64,000 nt of DNA from Lacicoccus qingdaonensis (GCF_900101075.1 NZ_FNFY01000007.1:1-64000), one strand, 5' to 3'; numbered from the stretch's first letter, positions 1 through 8,839 are shown. Numbers and translations are program-made. The notes: a model not told the origin generated them from the sequence alone.

Positions 1-233
1 CGTTGGATAAGGTCTTTTATCATCGGGATACGTTCAACATATCTAACAAAGATAGAAATAATCATGGCGGCATAGTTCAACTCTTCAGGTGCACCAAGTC
101 GGGACTTTTTCGTTACTGCATGATAAATTTTATCCAAATTTATCGTAGAAATAATGGCATCATATTTTTGGGGAGGTGCCATGTCATATAATTCCTGGAT
201 GCCAAATAAGCTTGGTTGTCGTATAATGGTCAT
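1..233 (-). CDS. Transposase, IS1182-like (DUF772 type), 5' part only
   Basis: The reverse strand from 233 to the window edge is one open frame of 77 codons with no stop, so the gene runs out of the window. The start ATG follows a good GAAGGAG site. The product begins MTIIRQPSLFGIQELYDM and continues with a helical segment containing SRLGAPEELNYAAMIIS and FVRYVERIP. This is the N-terminal DUF772-like domain of IS1182/IS5-group transposases common in Firmicutes. The catalytic DDE part would lie outside the window, so activity cannot be judged. Family assignment is from remembered sequence pattern; that it is a transposase is fairly secure, the exact IS name is not. Confidence 0.75.
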   Translation of the reverse strand, partial: MTIIRQPSLFGIQELYDMAPPQKYDAIISTINLDKIYHAVTKKSRLGAPEELNYAAMIISIFVRYVERIPMIKDLIQ

Positions 234-397
234 AAGAAGCACTCCTTCAGTCTTTTTATGGTTTGTTCGTCAACTACCATTATACAAGATTTGGGGAGGT
301 GCTTCTTTTTTTAACTCTCAAAACTGTTGGGAGACATGGGGTTAGAATTATGAAATTCATTCACTTCAAAACTAAATTTAAATAGAGGTGTATCTAA
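234..397. mobile_element. Outer end of the insertion sequence and spacer
   Basis: This 164-base stretch holds the leader of the transposase gene, including a reverse-strand TATAAT near 280-285, and then the junction with chromosomal DNA. The 12-mer TTGGGGAGGTGC at 291-302 also occurs at 168-179 inside the transposase frame. I could not identify the terminal inverted repeat because the other end of the element is not in the window; the element probably ends before about 345, ahead of the ribosome binding site of the next gene (AGAGGTG near 384-390). Confidence 0.4.
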
Positions 398-1018
398 ATG
401 GGAAGATTAATTAATGGATTAGTCAAACTGGCTGCACTCGTCGGTGTGGCGGCAGCAGTAAAAAAACTCTCTGAAAAGGACAACAGGGATGCAGTAGTGA
501 ACGAGTACAACAAGGCGAAGGAGAATCCGAAAGAATACGCCCAAAATGTACAGAATAAAGTAACTGAAAAAGCTCATGAAGTTCAGGATAAAGCGAAGGA
601 AGAGTACTCAAAAGCGAAAGAGGATCCGAAGCAATATGCACAGAACGTGCAGTCCAAAGCGACAGAGCAGGCCAAGGACTATCAGAATAAGATGTCTGAA
701 CAGGCCAAACAGTATCAGGAAAAAGCAAAAACAGAGTTCAACAAAGCTAAAGAAGATCCGAAAGGATATGCAGAAAATGTCCAGTCCAAAGTGAAAAAGG
801 ACGACAAGGACAAGCATGGTGTAAAACCTGATGCCGAAGACGGAGACGGCCACCTGACAACCGATCAGGAAGAAGGCAACTTCGATTCTGAAGGCGGCTT
901 CGTCCATCCTGAAGAAAACACGGATGCTGAAGTTGTCAGCGGCAAAGGTGAAATTGATGATAACCACAATATCCATGTCGTTTATGACGAAGATCTTGAT
1001 GAAGATGATAAGAAATAA
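398..1018 (+). CDS. Helical 11-mer-repeat protein, LEA-like, unknown function
   Basis: A 206-residue protein. Residues 5-22 form a hydrophobic helix that may be a membrane anchor or signal-like segment. Residues 35-133 are nine consecutive 11-residue units such as NEYNKAKENPK, EYAQNVQNKVT, EQAKDYQNKMS and EQAKQYQEKAK, rich in Lys, Glu, Gln and Ala. The KAKEDPK-YAQNVQSK pair recurs three times. This 11-residue periodicity is the hallmark of group 3 LEA-type amphipathic helices, known for desiccation and osmotic protection in other organisms. The tail (134-206) is strongly acidic and low-complexity. It stands alone between the insertion sequence and pepV and has its own terminator. Related short proteins occur at this place in staphylococci. 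The stress role is inference. Confidence 0.7.
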   Translation: MGRLINGLVKLAALVGVAAAVKKLSEKDNRDAVVNEYNKAKENPKEYAQNVQNKVTEKAHEVQDKAKEEYSKAKEDPKQYAQNVQSKATEQAKDYQNKMSEQAKQYQEKAKTEFNKAKEDPKGYAENVQSKVKKDDKDKHGVKPDAEDGDGHLTTDQEEGNFDSEGGFVHPEENTDAEVVSGKGEIDDNHNIHVVYDEDLDEDDKK

Positions 1019-1030
1019 TCATCTTATACA

Positions 1031-1059
1031 AAAACCGATTCTTATGAATCGGTTTTTTT
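1031..1059 (+). terminator. Rho-independent terminator of the repeat-protein gene
   Basis: AAAACCGATTC and GAATCGGTTTT pair around the loop TTAT, followed by a T-run, 12 bases after the stop codon. Confidence 0.9.
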
Positions 1060-1157
1060 ATTGTGAAATTTTCTGATATAAGGTTATGATTGCTTGTTTT
1101 TATATTAAAATATATTTATCATTGAAAATAAACAACGATAGGTAAGGATGAACGGAC

Positions 1158-2579
1158 ATGGACTTTCAGGCACTTGTCAATCAGCATAAAGATTTACTGA
1201 TCAAAGATTTGGTCGGGTTATTGGAAATAGAAAGTGTAAAAGGGGACAGGAGCGAAAACGCACCGGTCGGAGAAGGACCGAAAGCCGCTCTCGATTATAT
1301 GCTCGAACTCGGTAAAAGGGATGGTTTCATAACGAAAGAAGTCGATCATCTGGCGGGTCACATCGAAGCAGGCGAAGGCGGTGAAATATTCGGTGTACTG
1401 GGGCATGTTGATGTTGTGCCCCCGGGGAGCGGATGGGATCATAAACCGTTTGAACCTGTAGTCACCGGGGACTCCATCACTGCACGTGGCATTCAGGATG
1501 ATAAGGGGCCGACTATGGCGGCCTACTATGCAATGAAGATACTTAAAGAACAGAATGTGGATTTCAAATTGAAGACGCGTCTGATTATCGGGACGGATGA
1601 AGAGTCAGACTGGGAGTGTACAAAAGCATACTTTGCCAGCGAAGAGATGCCGGCTGCGGGCTTTGCGCCGGATGCTGCATTTCCTCTCATATACGGTGAA
1701 AAGGGCATTACATCTTTCAATATAGTGCAGAAACATACGATGCTGGATGAAGAAGAGCCCAATATTGAATTGAAAGTTTTAATTTCCGGCGAAAGGTATA
1801 ATATGGTGCCTGAAGAAGCGGAAGCAAAGCTTAAGGTGATTCAGAATATGACGGAAGTCATCCAGTCATTCGAAGGCTTTTTAAGAAGTACAGGTGCTGA
1901 AGGCAGCTATGAAGTCGATAACGGTTTTTTGAATATAAGAATCAAAGGACAGAGTGCACACGGTTCGACTCCTGAAAGAGGAGTGAATGCGGGTTTTATT
2001 CTGATTGAATTTCTTAGTACCATGGAACTTGATGATAACGCGATGAATTTTCTGGATTTTGCGAATAAATATATCGTCGGCAATTATAAAGGCGAGCAAT
2101 TTGATATGGCCCATACTCATGAGGATATGGGTGAAGTCAGCGTCAATACGGGCATGATCAATTATACGGAAGTGGACGGCGCAAGTTTCGGAGTCAACCT
2201 GCGTTACCCGGAGGGACTGGATTTCAACAGTGGCATCCATGCACTTAAGAGCAGAATCCTGGGTGAAGGGTTCACGATTGAAGATCTTTCCGATGAACCG
2301 CCGCATTACGTAAATCCAGATGATCCGCTCGTTAAAGTACTCCTGGACAGCTACAGGAACCATGTGGAAGATGATACCGAACCATTTACGATCGGCGGCG
2401 GAACTTATGCAAGGACGCTCGAAAGAGGGGTCGCATTCGGTGCAATGTTCAATGACACGAAAGATACGATGCATCAGAAAAATGAAACGATGAAAATTGA
2501 TGAACTGCTGAAAGCCACTGCAATTTACTTAGAGGCGATTTTTAGAATATGTGTAGAAGGTGAAGCCGATGAGAATTAG
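1158..2579 (+). CDS. pepV: Dipeptidase PepV (M20 family)
   Basis: Cytosolic metallo-dipeptidase with broad dipeptide and beta-Ala-dipeptide activity, recycling amino acids. At 473 residues it has normal PepV length. Visible M20 metal and catalytic residues are H83 and D85 in GHVDVVPPGSGW, D114/D115 in QDDKGP, the E148-E149 pair in GTDEESDWE, and a late His in DTMHQKNE. A lid domain lies between, around residues 190-380. The start has a moderate site (GGTAAGGATG) upstream. The last codons overlap the start of dat, so the two are probably translated as an operon, as in staphylococci. Confidence 0.95.
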   Translation: MDFQALVNQHKDLLIKDLVGLLEIESVKGDRSENAPVGEGPKAALDYMLELGKRDGFITKEVDHLAGHIEAGEGGEIFGVLGHVDVVPPGSGWDHKPFEPVVTGDSITARGIQDDKGPTMAAYYAMKILKEQNVDFKLKTRLIIGTDEESDWECTKAYFASEEMPAAGFAPDAAFPLIYGEKGITSFNIVQKHTMLDEEEPNIELKVLISGERYNMVPEEAEAKLKVIQNMTEVIQSFEGFLRSTGAEGSYEVDNGFLNIRIKGQSAHGSTPERGVNAGFILIEFLSTMELDDNAMNFLDFANKYIVGNYKGEQFDMAHTHEDMGEVSVNTGMINYTEVDGASFGVNLRYPEGLDFNSGIHALKSRILGEGFTIEDLSDEPPHYVNPDDPLVKVLLDSYRNHVEDDTEPFTIGGGTYARTLERGVAFGAMFNDTKDTMHQKNETMKIDELLKATAIYLEAIFRICVEGEADEN

Positions 2580-3417
2580 TTATTATAACGGACAATATAT
2601 GAACCATGAAGAAATGAGCATAAAAAGCGGAGACCGTGCGTTTTATTTTGGCGACGGTGTCTATGAAGTCATCCGGATTTATGATGGCAATTTTTTCACT
2701 TTTGACGAGCACGTCGACAGACTGCTTCAAAGTGCTGAAGAGATTCTGATCAGAGATGTCAACCGCGCTGAAGTAGTGGAAATACTTCACGAAATAAAAG
2801 ATCGCAACGTTATTCTTAACGGTGCACTCTACATCCAGGTATCGAGAGGGATTGCGCCGCGTGACCACGGTTTCCCGCATTTGACGAAACCGGTCATCTA
2901 CGCAAGCATCAGAGAGGCAAAACGTCCGCTGTCACTGATGAACTCGGGCGTGGAAGCTGTGACCGCAGAAGACTACAGATGGCTGAAGTGTCATGTCAAA
3001 AGCCTCAACCTGCTTGCGAACGTCATGGAAAAACAGCATGCCGTGGAACAGGGGGCCAAAGAGACGATACTGCACCGTGACGGTGTGGTGACAGAAGGGT
3101 CTTCGACAAATATCTTCATGGTGAAAAATGAAGTGCTGTTCACACACCCTGCCAACAATCTGATTTTGAATGGCATTACCCGGAGAGTGGTCCTCGGACT
3201 GGCAGAAGAGTACGATATCGCTGTCAGGGAAGAAGGGTTTACAGTATCGGATATGAGTGAAGCGGATGAAGTATTTTATACCAGCACAACCCAGGAAATC
3301 ATTCCGGTCGTCAAAGTGGACGGCAGATCTGTGGGTGACGGTAAGCCAGGGCGGGTCACGCAGCAGCTGCAGGAATACTTTAATAAAAAAATCACACTAT
3401 TAAATTCAGTTAAATAA
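2569..3417 (+). CDS. dat: D-alanine (D-amino acid) aminotransferase
   Basis: PLP fold-type IV transaminase interconverting D-alanine/2-oxoglutarate with D-glutamate/pyruvate, supplying D-Glu and D-Ala for peptidoglycan. Family marks are FGDGVYEVIR, the PLP lysine K144 in CHVKSLNLLANV, TEGSSTNIF and the STTQEIIPV segment; the length of 282 residues is typical. The longest frame begins at a GTG at 2560, but the site GAAGGTGA is correctly spaced for the ATG at 2569, giving MRISYYNGQ. It overlaps the pepV end by 11 bases in another frame, which suggests translational coupling. Confidence 0.93.
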   Translation: MRISYYNGQYMNHEEMSIKSGDRAFYFGDGVYEVIRIYDGNFFTFDEHVDRLLQSAEEILIRDVNRAEVVEILHEIKDRNVILNGALYIQVSRGIAPRDHGFPHLTKPVIYASIREAKRPLSLMNSGVEAVTAEDYRWLKCHVKSLNLLANVMEKQHAVEQGAKETILHRDGVVTEGSSTNIFMVKNEVLFTHPANNLILNGITRRVVLGLAEEYDIAVREEGFTVSDMSEADEVFYTSTTQEIIPVVKVDGRSVGDGKPGRVTQQLQEYFNKKITLLNSVK

Positions 3418-3538
3418 AGTTAACGAGTGATATTACACTTATATTTTTAAAGTATGATGAAGCCTTATAATATGTGACTTTGACGGCTGTTCTATTGCTG
3501 TTGTCATATAAATTAAAAAATATGAGTCTTGAAATCAC

Positions 3539-3567
3539 ACCGCAAACACTATATTATTTTAATCACG
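3539..3567 (+). promoter_or_regulatory. Putative sigma-A promoter for ytmP-trmB
   Basis: TTGAAA and TATTAT are separated by 17 bases in the AT-rich gap between dat and ytmP. A weak hairpin (GCGCTA with TAGCG, about 3582-3609) follows. The rest of the gap, 3418-3636, holds nothing else I recognise. Confidence 0.45.
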
Positions 3568-3636
3568 AAACAAAAAAAGGGCGCTATAATATATAATTAT
3601 TTTAGCGTCTTTTAAGGACGAAGAGAGGTGTGGAAT

Positions 3637-4428
3637 TTGGAGCATTTCTATCAGCTCGGCTGGACACTGGACCCCGCAGGCGGTGCATCAGGTGAGGCTT
3701 ATAAAGCCGAACAGGATGGCCGGAAGCTCTTTCTGAAACGCAATGCCAGCCCCTTTATAGCAGCACTATCAGCAGAAGGTATAGTGCCGAAGTTGGTTTG
3801 GACGAAACGCATAGAAACGGGAGAGGTCGTAACAGCACAGCATTGGAAGAATGGCCGTGAGCTGACCCATGAAGAGATGTCTTCAAACAGGGTGGCAGCG
3901 TTGATGAAGAAAATTCATTCATCAGGACCGTTGTTGACTATGCTTAAGAAAATAGGCATGAAACCGATGTTACCCGACTTATTATTGAATAAGATTCAAT
4001 CTTCATTATCCCCTAAAGTGAATGCACACCACACTGTAAGAAGTGCCATTCAATATTTAGAAAATGAAATTCCAAAACTGGATCAATCATTGAGTACAGT
4101 TTGCCACGGTGATGTAAATCATAACAATTGGCTGCTGTCCGATCAGGATGAATTATTCTTAGTAGATTGGGAAGGCGCGATGATTGCAGACCCTGCAATA
4201 GATATCGGTATCATCCTTTACACTTATGTTCCGGCGGATAAATGGGATGAATGGCTGGAATCATACGGCATAAAATATGATAGAGATTTAAGAAAACGCA
4301 TGAAATGGTACACATTGGTCCAGGCAATTACGATGGTGCAATGGTATGAAGACCATAAGCGTTTTAAAGATATGAACGACTGGATACTGTTCTTGAATCA
4401 CGTGATTAAAAGAGATCGGTTCATCTAG
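3637..4428 (+). CDS. ytmP: Phosphotransferase / aminoglycoside-kinase fold protein (YtmP)
   Basis: About 263 residues of the APH/choline kinase fold. The catalytic loop is CHGDVNHNNWLL and the metal-binding motif is VDWEGAM (DFG equivalent); FLKRNASPFIAALSAEG is the N-lobe lysine strand. YtmP proteins are conserved next to trmB in Bacillus and Staphylococcus, and their substrate is not established; a sugar or thiamine-type alcohol is possible. The longest frame starts at GTG 3628, but GAAGAGAGG abuts that codon and is properly spaced for TTG 3637, so I prefer the TTG start (MEHFYQLGW). trmB follows after 24 bases. Confidence 0.85.
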   Translation: MEHFYQLGWTLDPAGGASGEAYKAEQDGRKLFLKRNASPFIAALSAEGIVPKLVWTKRIETGEVVTAQHWKNGRELTHEEMSSNRVAALMKKIHSSGPLLTMLKKIGMKPMLPDLLLNKIQSSLSPKVNAHHTVRSAIQYLENEIPKLDQSLSTVCHGDVNHNNWLLSDQDELFLVDWEGAMIADPAIDIGIILYTYVPADKWDEWLESYGIKYDRDLRKRMKWYTLVQAITMVQWYEDHKRFKDMNDWILFLNHVIKRDRFI

Positions 4429-4452
4429 TGGAAAAGTGAATGGAGCAGCAGG

Positions 4453-5085
4453 ATGAGAATTCGTAACAAACCATGGGCCATGGATTATTTGAAGGACAAT
4501 GGCCATATTGTGGATACAGAAATGACTTATAAAAATAAAGTCAAAAACTTTTTTGACACCGACCAGCCTCTGCACATTGAAGTCGGGACGGGCATGGGGA
4601 CATTCATTACTAAACTTGCCGCAGACAATCCCAATATCAACTATCTCGGCATCGAACTGGATAAAAACGTCATCATCAGGGTGGTCGAAAAGATCATTGA
4701 ACTGGATTTGAAAAATATCAGATTGGCACTGCTGGATGCGAACTTCATCAGTGACTACCTGAATGACGGTGAAGTCTCCAGGATTTATTTGAATTTTTCA
4801 GACCCATGGCCGAAAACGAGGCATGCCAGAAGACGTCTTACCTACCATACATTCTTAAAGCAGTATCATCATCTTCTGGATGAAGACGGCAGCCTGCAGT
4901 TTAAAACAGACAATCGGGGTTTATTCGAGTACAGCTTACAAAGCATGAACGAATACGGTATGAAGTTCGAGGACATCCGGCTTGACCTGCACGATGATGA
5001 GCCGGAAGACAATATACGTACCGAGTATGAAGAGAAATTCTCAAGGAACGGCAGCAGAATATATTTATTGAAAGCATCTTTTTAA
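4453..5085 (+). CDS. trmB: tRNA (guanine-N7-)-methyltransferase
   Basis: SAM-dependent methylation of G46 in the tRNA variable loop. The 210-residue product has the SAM loop EVGTGMGTFI (about 36-45), the acidic GIELDK strand and the TrmB signature LNFSDPWPKTRHARRRLT, followed by FKTDNRGLFEYS. Length and N-terminus (MRIRNKPWA) match staphylococcal TrmB. A GGAGCAGCAGG site precedes the ATG. It lies directly downstream of ytmP, as in relatives. Confidence 0.96.
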   Translation: MRIRNKPWAMDYLKDNGHIVDTEMTYKNKVKNFFDTDQPLHIEVGTGMGTFITKLAADNPNINYLGIELDKNVIIRVVEKIIELDLKNIRLALLDANFISDYLNDGEVSRIYLNFSDPWPKTRHARRRLTYHTFLKQYHHLLDEDGSLQFKTDNRGLFEYSLQSMNEYGMKFEDIRLDLHDDEPEDNIRTEYEEKFSRNGSRIYLLKASF

Positions 5086-5098
5086 GATGCTTTTTTTC
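5071..5098 (+). terminator. Terminator overlapping the trmB stop
   Basis: AAAGCATCTT pairs with AAGATGCTTT, followed by a T-run. The stem contains the last trmB codons. Confidence 0.85.
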
Positions 5099-5168
5099 TT
5101 TGCAATGTAATTATCGGTAAAGAATGATAAAATATAGTGTGAAGAAATTATACGTGGAGGGGAAGCTT

Positions 5169-6371
5169 TTGAGCAAGTTCAATTTCGATAAAGAAACGAC
5201 CAGAGAAGGCACTTACAGTATTCAGTATGAAGGAACGGAGCCGTTATTCGGACGTACGGGGCTCGCACCATTCTGGATAGCTGATATGGATATTGAAACA
5301 CCTGAAGCCATTACAGAAGCAATGAAAAAAAGGCTGGATAACGGCATTTTCGGTTATACGATCTGGAAGAACTCCAAGTTTTACGGACCTGTCAAACAGT
5401 GGTGGAAATCCCGCTACGATGTAGATCTGACGGATGACATGATCACATATGCGCCGTCTGTCCTGTACACGGTGAGCGAGGCGGTGCGCCTCCACTCCGA
5501 CAAGGGTGACGGTGTCATTTTGAACATGCCGACATACAATGCGTTTTTGAAAGTGTTGAAGGGCAATGACCGTAAGGTGGTGCCGTGTTCTCTGATCGAA
5601 GAGGACAATGAGTACGCCTTCGATTTCGAACATTTTGAAGAACTGTGCCGTGCACCTGAAAACAAAGTCTTCGTCCATTGTAATCCGCATAACCCGACAG
5701 GGAAAGTCTGGTCAAGAGAAGACCTGCAGAAGATGAAGGATATCTGTCTTCGCAATGACGTCTTTTTCATCAGTGACGAGATTCATATGGATTTCGTAAG
5801 ACCGAAAGAGAAATTTGTCTCCATGGCCGAACTGATGGACGAGGGCGATCCGATCATTGTGACGACCGGCCTCGGGAAAACTTTCAACCTGGCAAGCATA
5901 CCGCATTCATATTTCATCACTAAAAATAAAGAGCTTAGAAATAAGATCGTCTATGAATATGACCACCGCTACAATGTGGGCACGGCCAACAGTCTTGTGC
6001 TGGCGGCGATTGACGCTGCATATACGGACTGCGGTGAATGGGTGGATGAACTGAACGATCATCTGGAAGGGAACTTTGACTATATCGAGGAATATATCAA
6101 TGAACATCTGTCCGAGTATCTGTCATTCAAAAAACCGGAGTCCACATATTTAGCATGGATCAGCTTTGAGAAGTGCGGAATTGAAGATGCCGAGATGCAT
6201 AAGGCGCTTGTAGATCTGGGTGGTATCGCAGTGTCACCGGGCCATATATACGATATTGCCGACAACGGACGTTTCCGTATGAACGTTGCGTCCAGCAGAA
6301 TGCGCATTGAATCCGGCATGGAGCGTATTCATAAGACCATTGAAAAGCTGAAGGAAGACGGCAGAATATAA
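5169..6371 (+). CDS. patB: MalY/PatB-type aminotransferase (probable cystathionine beta-lyase)
   Basis: PLP fold-type I enzyme of the MalY/PatB group, which cleave C-S bonds of cystathionine or cysteine conjugates. Marks include PFWIADMDIETP near the N-terminus, HCNPHNPTGKVW, ISDEIHMDF and the PLP lysine K237 in TGLGKTFNLASIPHS, and an Arg motif FRMNVASSR near the end. About 400 residues, the usual length. An upstream ATG at 5124 extends the frame, but the strong GTGGAGGGG at 5154-5162 points to TTG 5169 (MSKFNFDKE). It is monocistronic, facing a convergent lipoprotein-like gene. Substrate specificity is not decidable from sequence. Confidence 0.88.
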   Translation: MSKFNFDKETTREGTYSIQYEGTEPLFGRTGLAPFWIADMDIETPEAITEAMKKRLDNGIFGYTIWKNSKFYGPVKQWWKSRYDVDLTDDMITYAPSVLYTVSEAVRLHSDKGDGVILNMPTYNAFLKVLKGNDRKVVPCSLIEEDNEYAFDFEHFEELCRAPENKVFVHCNPHNPTGKVWSREDLQKMKDICLRNDVFFISDEIHMDFVRPKEKFVSMAELMDEGDPIIVTTGLGKTFNLASIPHSYFITKNKELRNKIVYEYDHRYNVGTANSLVLAAIDAAYTDCGEWVDELNDHLEGNFDYIEEYINEHLSEYLSFKKPESTYLAWISFEKCGIEDAEMHKALVDLGGIAVSPGHIYDIADNGRFRMNVASSRMRIESGMERIHKTIEKLKEDGRI

Positions 6372-6379
6372 AAAGGCAA

Positions 6380-6413
6380 AAAAAAAACAGGAGATTACTG
6401 ATTAGTAATCTCC
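6380..6413 (-). terminator. Terminator of the PepSY gene
   Basis: GGAGATTACT and AGTAATCTCC pair around four bases; on the reverse strand the stem is followed by a run of T (plus-strand A-run 6380-6388). The stop codon of the reverse gene lies inside the stem. Confidence 0.8.
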
Positions 6414-6691
6414 ATGATTTCACCTGTATAAGCATCAGCCGTAAACTGGTATTTTGAAACATCTTCACCTTCACCAACATGGACGACGCCGTTGATCACT
6501 TTGGATTTCATTCCAAGGAAGTTTCTCTCGTCCGTCTGGTAATCCAGAGAGATGAATGAAACATCATCGAATTGTAAATGTAAACCGTCAATTACTTTTT
6601 GGGCATCAACTGTCCTGTAAAGAAAAAACCAGATTAATGCCGGTACAGAAGCGATGACTGTAAATAATAAAAATATTCTACGTTTTGACAT
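6395..6691 (-). CDS. PepSY-domain membrane-anchored protein
   Basis: A 98-residue protein: residues 5-24 are an N-terminal membrane anchor (RRIFLLFTVIASVPALIWFF), the rest an extracytoplasmic PepSY-like fold ending YQFTADAYTGEIMEITNQ, the usual closing strand of that domain. PepSY proteins are thought to act outside the membrane, often as peptidase inhibitors or interaction modules. A similar gene sits in this neighbourhood in staphylococci. The start has AAGGAGG-type pairing (reverse complement of TACCTCCTT near 6700). Convergent with patB. Confidence 0.8.
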   Translation of the reverse strand: MSKRRIFLLFTVIASVPALIWFFLYRTVDAQKVIDGLHLQFDDVSFISLDYQTDERNFLGMKSKVINGVVHVGEGEDVSKYQFTADAYTGEIMEITNQ

Positions 6692-6758
6692 AAAACTACC
6701 TCCTTAAATGTAGTTTACCATATGAAATAAATGAATATCATCATAAAGGGGAATTATC

Positions 6759-7838
6759 ATGAATTTATCACAAAAAACTTTGGACAGAATGAAAACTTTG
6801 ACTGAGCTGCACGGGGCGCCGGGCTTTGAAAATCTTGTAAGAGAATATTTGAGAAAAGAGCTTGAGCCGCTTTCCGATGAAATCATCACCGACGGCCTGG
6901 GCGGAATCTTTGCCGTCAAGAGGAGTGGGAGGGAAAATGCACCAAAAGTGATGATTGCAGCACATATGGATGAAGTTGGTTTCATGGTGACAGAACTCAA
7001 AAAGAACGGCCTTATAAAATTTGTACCGCTCGGCGGATGGTCGAGCGATGTGCTATTAAGCCAGAAATTGAAATTACGTACACGTGATGATAAAGAAATC
7101 ACAGGCATCGTCGGCAGTGTGCCGATCCATTTCCGTAAAGGCGGAAAGGATAAAAAGACTGAGATCAAAGATATGCTTTTCGATGTCGGTGCCGACAGCG
7201 AGGACGACCTGAGGGAAATGGGCATCGAAGTCGGTGACTCGATCGTCCCTGATGTCCAGTTTGAAGTGATGGAAAATGACAACAGGCTTTTGGCCAAGGC
7301 ATGGGATAACAGATACGGCTGTCTCATTGCGGTAGAAGTTCTGGAATCTCTTAAAAATGTGGACCTGGACTGTGATCTGTACGTCGGTGCAAACGTCCAG
7401 GAAGAAGTGGGCCTAAGAGGCGCCAAAGTGAGCAGCAATATGGTCAAGCCTGATGTTGCGTTTGTCGTGGACTGCTCTCCGGCAAACGACATGATGGGTA
7501 AAAAGGATGATACCGGTAAAATCGGCGAGGGCACTTTACTGCGCATAATGGACCGTTCAATGATATTATCCAAGCCGATGCGAGAGTATATGATTGATAC
7601 TGCAGAGGAAAATAATATAAAATATCAGTATTATACTTCACCCGGCGGTACGGATGCCGGCAGTATACATGTTTCCAATGAAGGTGTCATTTCTGGAGTT
7701 GTCGGTATCTGCGCCCGCTATATCCACACTTCACACTCGATCATCGACTATAATGATTATAAAGAAGCACACAAGTTCCTGTCGGAGCTGGTGAAGGGCG
7801 TAGATTCTGAAGTCGTTGATACTTTAAACGGCCACTGA
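6759..7838 (+). CDS. ytoP: M42 family metallo-aminopeptidase (YtoP / glutamyl aminopeptidase-like)
   Basis: 359 residues of the co-catalytic dizinc M42 family, related to FrvX and PepA; it removes N-terminal residues from peptides in the cytosol. Motifs: H69 in AAHMDEVGFMV, the bridging region DNRYGC, NVQEEVGLRGA with the catalytic Glu pair, FVVDCSPAND, and a closing SPGGTDAGSIH plus CARYIHTSHS. The site AAGGGGAATT fits the ATG. First of a six-gene plus-strand run that reaches murC. Confidence 0.93.
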   Translation: MNLSQKTLDRMKTLTELHGAPGFENLVREYLRKELEPLSDEIITDGLGGIFAVKRSGRENAPKVMIAAHMDEVGFMVTELKKNGLIKFVPLGGWSSDVLLSQKLKLRTRDDKEITGIVGSVPIHFRKGGKDKKTEIKDMLFDVGADSEDDLREMGIEVGDSIVPDVQFEVMENDNRLLAKAWDNRYGCLIAVEVLESLKNVDLDCDLYVGANVQEEVGLRGAKVSSNMVKPDVAFVVDCSPANDMMGKKDDTGKIGEGTLLRIMDRSMILSKPMREYMIDTAEENNIKYQYYTSPGGTDAGSIHVSNEGVISGVVGICARYIHTSHSIIDYNDYKEAHKFLSELVKGVDSEVVDTLNGH

Positions 7839-7855
7839 GCGGACGGGGTAATCAT

Positions 7856-8839
7856 ATGAGAAAATTATTAAGACGCTGGTTTATTGATGGAATGAGCTTT
7901 ATGGCCTTAGGATTGTTTTCTTCTCTGATCATCGGGCTGATCATGGATACGATAGGGACTTATATCCCGTTTTTGTCATTCATGACGGAAATCGGAGCGG
8001 TGGCCATGGCATTGACCGGGGCGGCGATAGGCGCCGCCATCAGCTATGGTCTGAAGGCGCCGCCGCTCGTTGTGTTTTCAACTGTGGTCGTCAGTTACGC
8101 CGCATATGAATTTGGCGGTGCGGCAGGCAGTTTCATCGCAAGTATCGCAGCGGTTGAAATCAGCCGCCTGTACAGCGGGAAAACTAAAATAGATATAATA
8201 GTCACACCGCTCCTGACTATAACTGCTGCATACTCGGTGGCGCAGTTTGTCGGCCCGTGGATCGGTGATTTCATGACGAGTGTCGGAGACTTCATCGTAT
8301 TTGCCACCAACCAGCAGCCGTTTGTAATGGGCACGCTGGTTGCGGTGGTCTTCGGATTGATGCTGACGGCACCGTTATCCAGTGCTGCGCTTGCCCTGAT
8401 GCTTGAAATCAGCGGTCTGGCTGCAGGTGCCGCAGTAATCGGCTGCTGTTGCCATATGGTCGGCTTTGCCGTCCAGGGCTACAGGGATAACGGAGTTTCC
8501 GGCCTGATTTCAATCGGGGTCGGCACTTCAATGCTGCAGGTGCCGAATATATTTTTAAATCCGTTTATCGTCGTCCCACCGACACTCGCAAGCGCAATCA
8601 TTGCACCAATAATGACCGTGTTCTTCCCGATGGAAAACAATGCTGCAGGTGCAGGAATGGGGACGAGCGGTTTTGTCGGACAGATAATGGCGATAGAAAC
8701 AATGGGAATGTCAGTGGAAGTGATTGTACTGATTCTTGTATTCCACATCATTCTGCCGGCAGTGGTCACCTATCTGATCTATGTTCTGATGAGACAGCTC
8801 GGAATGATCAAAGACGGAGACCAGATTTTACAGCATTAA
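7856..8839 (+). CDS. PTS EIIC-like permease (PTS_EIIC_2 family)
   Basis: 327 residues, at least eight hydrophobic helices, Gly/Ala rich. It matches the stand-alone PTS_EIIC_2 membrane family found next to the M42 peptidase and ytpQ in staphylococci. Hydrophobic blocks include FMALGLFSSLIIGLIMDTIG and AALALMLEISGLAAGAAVIG; GCCCHMVGF is a distinctive cysteine cluster. No EIIA or EIIB partner is encoded here, so sugar phosphorylation by this protein alone is doubtful and its substrate is unknown. It starts 17 bases after the peptidase stop. Confidence 0.82.
   Translation: MRKLLRRWFIDGMSFMALGLFSSLIIGLIMDTIGTYIPFLSFMTEIGAVAMALTGAAIGAAISYGLKAPPLVVFSTVVVSYAAYEFGGAAGSFIASIAAVEISRLYSGKTKIDIIVTPLLTITAAYSVAQFVGPWIGDFMTSVGDFIVFATNQQPFVMGTLVAVVFGLMLTAPLSSAALALMLEISGLAAGAAVIGCCCHMVGFAVQGYRDNGVSGLISIGVGTSMLQVPNIFLNPFIVVPPTLASAIIAPIMTVFFPMENNAAGAGMGTSGFVGQIMAIETMGMSVEVIVLILVFHIILPAVVTYLIYVLMRQLGMIKDGDQILQH

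Noticed and set aside
6704-7573. 289-codon reverse open frame opposite the M42 peptidase
   Set aside because: Low-complexity Ser/Pro/Thr composition, no ribosome site, and full overlap with a clearly real gene; a shadow frame.
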